The notes under the pieces: model-generated
What the model was told of the DNA's origin: nothing
The model's database searches: none
The model's input: only the letters and a program-made list of their open reading frames with translations
Shown here: piece after piece, positions 1 to 6,107 of the stretch
Position numbering within the stretch: position 1 is the stretch's first letter
Layout: each line of letters begins with the position of its first letter
Translations under genes and position numbers: made by a program
Assembly: GCA_020072925.1 (NCBI GenBank)
Contig: JAIQGA010000059.1
Span: 1 to 37,559, forward strand
Reading direction: 5' to 3'
Source of the DNA: Terriglobia bacterium
GTDB lineage: Bacteria > Acidobacteriota > Terriglobia > UBA7540
DNA length: 37,559 bases

Positions 1-2
1 GC

Positions 3-125
3 GCGGCGCGTGGATCGAAACACGACCTCACCTTCGTCAGCGCCGGCCTCGGCCTGCAACACCGTTTCCTGCCACCGCCCCCGGTCGTGGCAGAGGCACC
101 GCCGCCTCCACCTCCGCCACCGCCC
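3..125 (+). pseudogene. Fragment of an outer-membrane beta-barrel protein with Pro-rich linker
   Basis: The plus-strand frame opening at the window edge encodes a stretch ending DLTFVSAGLGLQHRF. It has the alternating hydrophobic/polar pattern of a last barrel strand with a terminal Phe, and is followed at once by a run of about nine prolines. Barrel, then Pro-rich linker, then a periplasmic domain is the order seen in OmpA-family proteins. After about position 125 the frame runs to a stop at 342-344 through what is, on the other strand, the 3' end of the SIR2-partner gene, so the expected C-terminal domain is absent. I read it as a gene fragment cut off at a junction. Only about 15 informative residues support it, so the family is tentative. 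Confidence 0.4.
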
Positions 126-1644
126 CAGGGTTGGCTGCCACCGCCGTCGTCAAGTCCCGACTTAAACCTTCCCGAGTGGAAGCACTCCACTCCCCACTCG
201 GCTCCCATTGGCGCAGGAACGCGACAATCTCCTCAAAACTCATCTGAGAGAGCTCTTGAGCAGTTTTGGGGCTCGTGGGCCCACTCCATGAACTTATCCT
301 ATGCTGAACGAAATCTTTGTTTTCGGGTTCGCCGAGTTGCTTAACCAGTGCCTCGTAAAGAGACTTCCATTGCCCTGTAAGGTAACTCTCTATCGGTAGC
401 AATCTTTCAAGACGCCAACGATTTGAAAGTCTTGTAATGTCCGCCTCGGTCGCCGTCCTACCCAAGAACTTGCATTGTTCTGCCATCTTGCGAGTTGGGC
501 CCATCTCGATCCAGGCATAGATTCTCTCCTGGTTTTCTGACTTCATCTTGCCGAAGTGTTCTTTCAATAGAAGTCTGTACTCGCGATGAAAGTGTGGATC
601 GTCGTACTTCTCCGGTTTTGATAATCGATCTTCGATCATGTCGGCGACCCCCGCCGGGAACATACGAAGAACGTGCAATGCCAAGCGACTAAAGACTAGC
701 CATCTTTGGCCTCTTTCCTCGAGTCCCTCGGCCAGCTCTGCAATTGCGGCGGGATTCACCCTTACTTGTTCCTCTGTTGCGTCCCGTACCGCCGAAACCA
801 GCATCGACTTGAGGTCATCGTCGGTGCTTCGTCCGCGGTCTATTTCAGGCCGCCAAATGTAGGAATAGTCGTACGGGCCCTTATCGTCCTTACCGCTCCG
901 GGACAATTCAACCGCTGTTCTGAGGAGTTCACAGAGCATCCAGAGCGCTTTTTCCCCGGTTGCTGCGACGAGGTCTGGAATGTTTTTTTCCAGCACTTGC
1001 CCATACTCCCATAAATCGAAGCGCGGCCGTGGCTGGGGGAGGGAGAGTTCCGGCATTTTTTCGCCGAATTCCCGCTCCCTTTCGAATGCCCTCGGGTCTG
1101 GCAATACTGCCAGAAGAATCCTTGCCAGGTCCAGGGCGACTCTCCCCTGCCCGCCTTTTGCAAGATGGGAAATGAGAGCTCCCAGTTTCACCGGGAGAAG
1201 CATATAAAGCGCTTCTCGACGCTCGATCCAAGCAATTTCGGTTTTCGCCCACTCGGCAGCAAGCTCTGCGGGCATCCCGAGCGTGGCTTCCACTAGATCC
1301 ACATGGACAATTTCGTTGTCAGTTTCAGGAATCCCGAGAATGACCTCCAATACCAGTGCCGGGCTACCCTTGGCGACGCGGGCCAGATAACGGGACTGCG
1401 GCCAAGGAGGGAAGGCAAAGGTCCCCTTTGAAACGTCACGGACCAAGCTTGGAGGTTTGGTGAAGAAGCCCCTCGACCGAAGCGGGCTGATCCAGTTCGG
1501 ATTGTCTAGTCTGTCGAAGCAGTATTGCTCCGTCGCTGGGTCTCGTAGTAGCCCCAATAGTCGCAGGGAATTTTCGTCGGAGGGACCTGAGCCGAGTACT
1601 TCGTCCACTTGGCGAAGAACTTCAAAGAACTTTGACCCGCACAT
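37..1644 (-). CDS. Unknown helical partner protein of the SIR2 gene, 3' end truncated or chimeric
   Basis: The start is the ATG at 1644, four bases after the SIR2 stop and behind GGAG; an in-frame start at 1692 would overlap SIR2. The product is about 535 residues, mostly helical and soluble, with no signal peptide or membrane segment. I cannot assign a domain. Its N-terminal part has a distinctive aromatic and Pro-rich block (FDRLDNPNW, then RGFFTKPP, then FPPWPQSRYLARVAKG at about residues 42-90). From memory, and not checked, such a block occurs in long proteins encoded next to SIR2-type genes. The last 25-30 codons are Val/Ala/Pro/Gly-rich because they are the antisense of the proline-coding run at 87-130, so the natural C-terminus is probably missing. 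Tight spacing suggests co-translation with the SIR2 gene. Function could be phage sensing or scaffolding, by analogy only. Confidence 0.7.
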   Translation of the reverse strand: MCGSKFFEVLRQVDEVLGSGPSDENSLRLLGLLRDPATEQYCFDRLDNPNWISPLRSRGFFTKPPSLVRDVSKGTFAFPPWPQSRYLARVAKGSPALVLEVILGIPETDNEIVHVDLVEATLGMPAELAAEWAKTEIAWIERREALYMLLPVKLGALISHLAKGGQGRVALDLARILLAVLPDPRAFEREREFGEKMPELSLPQPRPRFDLWEYGQVLEKNIPDLVAATGEKALWMLCELLRTAVELSRSGKDDKGPYDYSYIWRPEIDRGRSTDDDLKSMLVSAVRDATEEQVRVNPAAIAELAEGLEERGQRWLVFSRLALHVLRMFPAGVADMIEDRLSKPEKYDDPHFHREYRLLLKEHFGKMKSENQERIYAWIEMGPTRKMAEQCKFLGRTATEADITRLSNRWRLERLLPIESYLTGQWKSLYEALVKQLGEPENKDFVQHRISSWSGPTSPKTAQELSQMSFEEIVAFLRQWEPSGEWSASTREGLSRDLTTAVAANPGAVAEVEAAVPLPRPGAVAGNGVAGRGRR

Positions 1645-1648
1645 GACT

Positions 1649-2575
1649 TTATCTCCGGTCTTTCTCTCCCTCGATATCAAAGCCACTTGCAAAGGGAGAA
1701 GGCCGCTCCTTTAGATCTCCTTCCTCAATCCATTGGAGGAGCACTTCTTCGAGGCCCCGAAAATCATCGCCTTTCTTATCGTATAGCACGGGAGTCACTT
1801 CTAGTGACCGAAATCCGTCTATAGCTGCCTCCGCTAATGCCCGCTCTTCAGATGAGGAATATTCTTTAACGTCCCACAATATGAAACGTCTGACCCTCCG
1901 GGCGGCTTCCTGCCGTCCCCGAGAGGAGATCCTCCTTCGCTGCTCAACACTTCCTCTCAATAGTGCTGCGATATTCTCCTCTTTGGGATTGAAAGCCACG
2001 AACAAGACGTTCTCATAGGTGAAAGTGTTCAGAAGGAATCCCGGCAGGAGGCTTCTTTGGTACGCCTCTTCAAATGACCTCGCGCCGAACACGAGTCTTT
2101 CCACGTCAAAGTTGTTGTCCTCTGGGTCGAAGTAGCCGTGCAGATAGTAGAGGGCCTTTGAGATTCCGGTGCTACTAAGGGGAAGATCCGGGTATATGAA
2201 GCATTTCTCGTAATGTTCACGCCGCGAGTGCTGGTGGACCCAAGGGTCGAAATTCGTCGTCAATAGAGCTTTGAATGGCAGCCGATGCAGATAAGGCAGG
2301 GCTGGCCGCAGGCGGGCGATGTGTCTTGGGAAGATCGTCCGCAGGGCACCGTTGAGGCGTTCCTTGCCGTTGTCGATACATCTGTCTACCACCTGTGCCT
2401 TCGAGAGGCCACCATTTGCATCTACGTCGCAGTTCGTTGCCAATTCATCTACAAGGACATCCCATTCACACCCGGGCGGAATTGAAATGCCTGCGCCCAC
2501 GAAGGCGACGCATTGGCCGCCGTAAATAAGCGCCTTGAGGTCTGCCTCGTCCGTTGTTGACTCGGTAAGGACCAT
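1649..2575 (-). CDS. SIR2-like NAD-binding protein, candidate defence effector
   Basis: This 308-residue cytoplasmic protein carries the landmarks of the divergent SIR2 (SIR2_2-like) fold. A nucleotide-binding loop FVGAGISIP lies at residues 25-33, TTNFD at 106-110 holds the Asn that defence sirtuins use for NAD hydrolysis, and YLHG at 144-147 holds the catalytic-type His. A late strand/helix, FVAFNPKEENIAALL (about 192-206), occupies the place where the family usually has a Gly/Asp-rich segment. The four-Cys zinc ribbon of deacetylase sirtuins is absent. In known systems (Thoeris ThsA, DSR1/DSR2, SIR2-HerA, SIR2-Argonaute) such domains destroy NAD after phage detection. Here the gene lies upstream of an unknown helical protein with a 4-base gap, which suggests an effector and sensor pair. 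The fold is secure; the defence role is inferred. Confidence 0.85.
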   Translation of the reverse strand: MVLTESTTDEADLKALIYGGQCVAFVGAGISIPPGCEWDVLVDELATNCDVDANGGLSKAQVVDRCIDNGKERLNGALRTIFPRHIARLRPALPYLHRLPFKALLTTNFDPWVHQHSRREHYEKCFIYPDLPLSSTGISKALYYLHGYFDPEDNNFDVERLVFGARSFEEAYQRSLLPGFLLNTFTYENVLFVAFNPKEENIAALLRGSVEQRRRISSRGRQEAARRVRRFILWDVKEYSSSEERALAEAAIDGFRSLEVTPVLYDKKGDDFRGLEEVLLQWIEEGDLKERPSPFASGFDIEGEKDRR

Positions 2576-2621
2576 CCTTGCTAGCCAGTACCCAACTTGA
2601 CCGCTCCCCCGACTATGGCTG

Positions 2622-2771
2622 TCAATTGTGCTGTGTCGAAGGATGATTCAGGTCGCGAATCAGTAGCTCCTCCGCGACGATCGTTCCCACTTCAGCCATG
2701 GGCAGAGGTCGATGTTTCATCTGTGCGAACACCCTGGTTCCTGTTGCGGTACAAGTTTTCGAGGTACTCAT
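2622..2771 (-). CDS. Possible 49-codon small ORF leading the SIR2 operon
   Basis: An ATG-initiated frame of 49 codons lies between the predicted promoter at 2794-2822 and the SIR2 start, 46 bases upstream of it. The product is basic at its N-terminus, with an amphipathic middle (MAEVGTIVAEELLIRDL), and has no recognised domain. It would be the first gene of the transcript. Against it: there is no clear Shine-Dalgarno sequence at the right distance, and short frames arise by chance. Confidence 0.25.
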   Translation of the reverse strand: MSTSKTCTATGTRVFAQMKHRPLPMAEVGTIVAEELLIRDLNHPSTQHN

Positions 2772-2793
2772 ATTCTGTGCGTTAACTATTACC

Positions 2794-2822
2794 TCTATAC
2801 ACTTTTCCGGGTGATAAGGCAA
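2794..2822 (-). promoter_or_regulatory. Predicted sigma-70 promoter of the SIR2 operon
   Basis: Read on the minus strand, TTGCCT (2822-2817) and TATAGA (2799-2794) are separated by exactly 17 bases. Each matches four of six consensus positions. Transcription would start near 2787, upstream of the small ORF and the SIR2 gene. The surrounding bases are more AT-rich than the neighbouring housekeeping genes. Confidence 0.45.
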
Positions 2823-2946
2823 GTCACAGCAGGTGACATAAGGGGATTGTAGATCTTTGCTCCCGTGAGGTTGGCGACCTGGGGACGCGTGTCCATTCAC
2901 ATTCGTGGAGTGTTCGCAGGCGGGTCGTGGCATAATGCTAAATTCC

Positions 2947-3157
2947 AGTAGGTAGTAGGTGGTAGGTAGTAGGTAGGAAAGGGAAAAGCGGAAGTAGGAA
3001 GTCGGGAGAAGAAAAGCGGGAGTCGGAAGTCGGGAGTCGCAAGAAGAAGACGAAAATCAACAATCAGCATTCGGCACTCAGCAGTCGTCAATCCAATATG
3101 GCGGAGCGCAGCCCCAACTACCGAGTGCCCGCTGCCGACGGCTGACGGCTGACCGCT
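2947..3157. repeat. Train of period-7 (heptad) repeat arrays with changing unit
   Basis: Four successive blocks share a 7-base period but differ in unit. The first is AGTAGGT-type (2947-2977). The second is GGAAGTC/GGGAGTC-type (about 2991-3040). The third is ATCAGCA-type (about 3055-3093). The fourth is GACGGCT-type (about 3137-3157). The same period recurs at 3820-3882, inside tgt, and at 22070-22090. Spacers are absent, so this is not a CRISPR array. Confidence 0.8.
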
Positions 3158-3169
3158 AAGGAGTGAAGC

Positions 3170-3808
3170 TTGGTTTGTCCCATCTGTCAAAAGCGCAAGG
3201 CGAAGCGGTACTGTCCGGCGCGGGTGGAGAACATCTGCTCGGTGTGCTGCGGCACCGAGCGCGAAGTGAGCATTGATTGCCCCTCGGATTGTGCCTATCT
3301 GGTCGCCAGCCGGGAATACGACGACGAGCGGCGAGTGATCGATTGGAAAAAGGTGCCGTTTCCGGAGGTGCGAATCCCCGGGCGCTTCGCCCACGACCAC
3401 GGGGAATTGGTGGCGGCGCTGACCCACACCCTTCTGCTTTTTGCGCGGGACCACCGGGCGCTGGTGGACTCCGACGCGGTGGCCGTCCTCCAGACGCTGG
3501 CCGAGACCTATCGCACGCTTTCGAGCGGGCTCTACTACGAGCGGCCTCCGGATTACGCGCTGCAGCGGGAACTTTATGAGGCGCTGAAGGCGGCGCTGGA
3601 GGAATTCAAGAAACGCGAACAGAATAAAGTCGGCGTGACCAGCACTCGGGAAAGCGAGATTCGAGACGCGCTCGTCCTGCTTACCCAGGTCGGCGCCACG
3701 CGCACCAACGGTCGCCCCAAAGGCCGCGCCTTCCTCGATTTCCTGAGATCGCATTTTCTCCCCGAAGAAATCGGCAAGCCGGAGTCGAAGATCATTCTCG
3801 CACCCTGA
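3170..3808 (+). CDS. Cys-rich zinc-ribbon-like protein of unknown function
   Basis: This 212-residue protein starts at TTG 3170, seven bases after a clear AAGGAG. The N-terminus has paired cysteines (CPIC at 3-6, C15, then CSVCCG at about 23-28, and C39, C43), typical of a small zinc-binding treble-clef or ribbon. The rest is helical and charged, with a mid-region DYALQRELYEALKAALEEF and no membrane segment. I do not recognise the family. It sits upstream of dnaG, where many bacteria have rpsU, but about 480 bases of repeat-rich sequence separate the two, so operon membership is doubtful. A role in nucleic-acid or protein binding is possible from the Cys motif alone. Confidence 0.75.
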   Translation: MVCPICQKRKAKRYCPARVENICSVCCGTEREVSIDCPSDCAYLVASREYDDERRVIDWKKVPFPEVRIPGRFAHDHGELVAALTHTLLLFARDHRALVDSDAVAVLQTLAETYRTLSSGLYYERPPDYALQRELYEALKAALEEFKKREQNKVGVTSTRESEIRDALVLLTQVGATRTNGRPKGRAFLDFLRSHFLPEEIGKPESKIILAP

Positions 3809-3819
3809 GGCGGGGGGGC

Positions 3820-3882
3820 GAGAGTCGAAAGTCAAGAGTTGAAAGTCGAAAGGTGAGAGTTGAGGGTTGAGGGCTGAGAGGT
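3820..3882. repeat. Nine-unit heptad repeat array, GARAGTY-type
   Basis: Nine consecutive 7-base units (GAGAGTC, GAAAGTC, AAGAGTT, GAAAGTC, GAAAGGT, GAGAGTT, GAGGGTT, GAGGGCT, GAGAGGT) run without interruption, starting 12 bases after the stop codon of the Cys-rich gene. Strand composition is strongly purine-skewed. Confidence 0.85.
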
Positions 3883-4132
3883 CGAGGAGCCTGGGGGTTC
3901 GCTATAGTTGACATTCTTCGCCCTCGGGCGGAAGGGGGCCGCGGCAAAACTGCCCCTGCCGGCTGAAAACCGCTTGGGCCCTGGCCATTTCGCCAGTTTG
4001 CAGCGCGTGGCCAAAAATATTTTCGGTCCTCGCAGTTCGTGTAACCCATTGAAAATAAGACCTATTGCGCGGAGAGATGGACAAAATAGACCTTCCGGAT
4101 GCCCACAAAACCTCAAAATCTGCCCCAGAATT

Positions 4133-4158
4133 CCCCCTATATATAGGGGGGCTTTTTT
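4133..4158 (+). terminator. Palindrome CCCCCTATATATAGGGGG followed by a T-run
   Basis: A perfect 18-base palindrome with a five-G:C stem base and a TA-rich centre is followed by GC and six Ts, the layout of an intrinsic terminator. It lies about 325 bases beyond the Cys-rich gene and about 130 bases before dnaG, so it would insulate dnaG from upstream transcription. A protein-binding or repeat-element role is also possible. Confidence 0.45.
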
Positions 4159-4289
4159 CGCCGGCCTCCCTGGATGCGTGGCTGGCAGCGACAGTTTGTT
4201 CCTTATCCAGTGACAGGGGGCAGCGGCAGCCCACCCCCGCAATTTCGAGGGTAACGAGCTATCACGGAAATCAGACTCCCTGGAACACC

Positions 4290-5408
4290 ATGAGTCAGGT
4301 GGATGAAGTTCGAGCGGCTGCGGATATCGTTCGCATCGTGGGCGACTATGTAAAGCTGCGCAAGTCGGGTGCGAACTTTGTAGGACTGTGCCCATTCCAT
4401 CAGGAGAAGACGCCGTCGTTCGCGGTTCATCCCGTCAAGCAGATCTTCCACTGCTTCGGCTGCGGCGTGGGCGGCGACGTTTTCAAGTTTGTGATGCTCA
4501 TTGAGAACCTCACTTTTCCGGAAGCGCTGCGACGCATCGCGGAAAAGGTCGGCATCACCTTGCCCGAGCGCGTCGCGGACGAAACCTACGACGCGAATGC
4601 GCGTGTCCGCGGCGAGCTTTTCAAGCTGCACGAGGCTGCTGCTAAATTCTTCGCGACCCAACTCTCCGGAACTTCCGAAGGCCGCACGGGGCGGGCCTAT
4701 CTCGCGGACCGCGGGCTGACGGATGAAGTCGTCGGCCGCTTCCGGCTTGGTTATGCGCCCGCCGAAGGGCAGGGCCTCTTCCGGCATCTGCGCGACGCGG
4801 GCTTTGAGAAGGAGTTGCTCGAGAAAAGCGGCTTGGTCCTCTACGAGGCGCAGAGTGAGCGGCCTTATGACCGGTTTCGCCGCCGCATCATTTTCCCCAT
4901 CTCCAACGAAAGCGGGAAAGTCGTGGCGTTCGGTGGACGCGCGCTAGGCGATGAGCAGCCCAAGTATCTGAATTCTCCCGAGACGCCGATCTATTCCAAG
5001 GGCCGCGTGCTGTATCACCTCGACGGCGCGGCGAGCACGATTCGCAAGCTCGATTACGCCATTCTGGTGGAAGGCTACATGGACTGCATCGCGGTGGCAT
5101 CGAGCGGCATCGAAAATGTGGTGGCCTCGTGCGGCACGAGCTTGACGGAGGGACAGATTCGATTGCTGGGCCGCCAGTCGCGACGCGTGGTGGTGAATTA
5201 CGATCCCGACTCCGCCGGGGTCGCGGCCACGCAGCGCTCGCTGGCGTTGCTGCTCGAGGAGGGCTTCGAGGCCAAAGTGCTGGCGCTCCCCGGCGGGCTC
5301 GACCCGGACAGCTACATTCGCAAGCAAGGCGCTGCCGCCTACCGCGCGCGCCTTGCCGACGCGCCCACTTACACCGATTACCTGACGGAGCGCGCCGCGA
5401 CGACATAG
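4290..5408 (+). CDS. dnaG: DNA primase DnaG, zinc-binding and catalytic core (prematurely terminated)
   Basis: DnaG makes the RNA primers for chromosome replication with the DnaB helicase. The ATG at 4290 gives MSQVDEVRAAADIVRIVGDY, a typical DnaG N-terminus. The CHC2 zinc finger follows at about residues 34-64 (LCPFH, then HCFGCG). The N-terminal core domain comes next, then the TOPRIM domain with VEGYMD (about 260) and the metal-binding acidic segment NYDPDSAG (about 304-311). The frame stops at 5406-5408 after 372 residues, right after DYLTERAA, whereas DnaG is usually about 600 residues. Sequence resembling the missing C-terminal region appears in other frames at 5485-5900. Either a frameshift with deletion, or a sequencing or assembly error, has broken an essential gene. 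rpoD follows, as in the classical macromolecular-synthesis operon. Confidence 0.9.
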   Translation: MSQVDEVRAAADIVRIVGDYVKLRKSGANFVGLCPFHQEKTPSFAVHPVKQIFHCFGCGVGGDVFKFVMLIENLTFPEALRRIAEKVGITLPERVADETYDANARVRGELFKLHEAAAKFFATQLSGTSEGRTGRAYLADRGLTDEVVGRFRLGYAPAEGQGLFRHLRDAGFEKELLEKSGLVLYEAQSERPYDRFRRRIIFPISNESGKVVAFGGRALGDEQPKYLNSPETPIYSKGRVLYHLDGAASTIRKLDYAILVEGYMDCIAVASSGIENVVASCGTSLTEGQIRLLGRQSRRVVVNYDPDSAGVAATQRSLALLLEEGFEAKVLALPGGLDPDSYIRKQGAAAYRARLADAPTYTDYLTERAATT

Positions 5409-5451
5409 AGCACCATGGCCGCGAGCGCCAGCGCGAGCGTCCGATTGAGTG

Positions 5452-5900
5452 AGTCCTCACGGCGGCGCCCGCGACCGTGCGGTCGCCGTCGGGCTCGAGC
5501 CCCAGGTCCTCCGGCCGTCGCCGCAGCAGGAGGTTGAGCGGCGCCAGCAGGAGCAAAACGAGTTTGCGCGGGTCTCGTCACGGAGGGGATTTTCAAGCGA
5601 CTGTTAGAGCTTCGACAGCGAGGAGAGAAGTTGGAACCCGCAGCGTTCACAGAGGTCCTCAGCGAGTCGGAGCGGCGCTTGGTGTTCGAGAGCCTCCTCA
5701 GCCCGGGCGCAGAACTAACCCGCGAGCAGGCGAGCGCCTGTTGTCGGGCGCTGAAAAGGGGCAAGCTGGAGCGGGAGCGCGAGAGACTCCAGGGCGATAT
5801 CGAGGCCGCCGAACGCTCCCAGGACTCCAGCCGGCTGGTGGAGCTACAGCGCGCTAAGTTGCAGTTGGACAAGGATTTGCGTGACCTGCTGCGAGTCTAA
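5452..5900 (+). pseudogene. dnaG: Displaced C-terminal part of DnaG in shifted frames
   Basis: Two frames carry what looks like the remainder of DnaG. From about 5485 to 5570 one frame reads AVGLEPQVLRPSPQQEVERR, like an inter-domain linker. From about 5577 to 5900 another reads TEGIFKRLLELRQRGEKLEP and ends in a charged helical tail (LERERERLQGDIEAAERSQD, then KDLRDLLRV), like the helicase-interacting C-terminal domain. Neither frame has a convincing start of its own. The roughly 60 residues that normally join the TOPRIM core to this region are not visible in any frame between 5409 and 5480. Translation of this part alone seems unlikely. Confidence 0.6.
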
Positions 5901-6107
5901 AAATTCTCCGTGCGGAGACCAACGAGTTGGTGTATATTACATCTAATGTAGTGGCACCGCTGAAGATGACGGTTTGCCACGATTTTGCTTCTGGATCGCT
6001 GGAGGCGGCACCGCCAAGCGGAAGCTGGGGTGTCGCTATCTTTATTTGAAGCCAAAAATTGCAGCTCATCGTATTCATCATTGAGAGACCGCCAGGAGGC
6101 TCAAGCT

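Larger units (their letters stand above)
2576..3169. other. Intergenic region between the SIR2 operon and the Cys-rich protein gene
   Basis: It holds the possible small ORF and promoter of the SIR2 operon (2622-2822), a featureless stretch to about 2940, then a train of period-7 repeats from 2947 to 3157. The last repeats run up to the ribosome binding site AAGGAG (3158-3163) of the next gene. No tRNA, other RNA gene or convincing longer ORF was seen. Confidence 0.6.
3809..4289. other. Intergenic region upstream of dnaG
   Basis: It contains a nine-unit heptad array (3820-3882), a TTGACA hexamer at 3908-3913 without a matching -10, the palindrome AAAATATTTT near 4015-4024, and a GC-flanked palindrome followed by a T-run (4133-4158). 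An open frame upstream of dnaG starts at 4065 but has no Shine-Dalgarno sequence, and its N-terminus does not resemble DnaG. Confidence 0.6.

Noticed and set aside
2947-3157. CRISPR-like repeats
   Set aside because: Units are 7 bases, directly adjacent and without spacers; no cas genes are present.
2897-3835. 312-codon minus-strand frame across the Cys-rich gene and repeats
   Set aside because: Its C-terminal part translates the heptad arrays and the rest mirrors the plus-strand gene, which has a good ribosome binding site.
3908-3936. TTGACA hexamer as a dnaG promoter
   Set aside because: No -10-like hexamer lies 16-18 bases downstream (the sequence there is GAAGGG).
5378-5872. Minus-strand frame ending in a hydrophobic stretch (LALALAAMVLYVVAA) opposite the broken part of dnaG
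   Set aside because: It has no plausible start signal, the upstream residues are low-complexity Arg/Ala/Gly, and the same bases are better explained as shifted dnaG.
5928-5950. AT-rich TATATT/TAATGT as a separate rpoD promoter
   Set aside because: No -35 match at suitable spacing and no TGN extension, so support is too weak next to likely read-through from dnaG.
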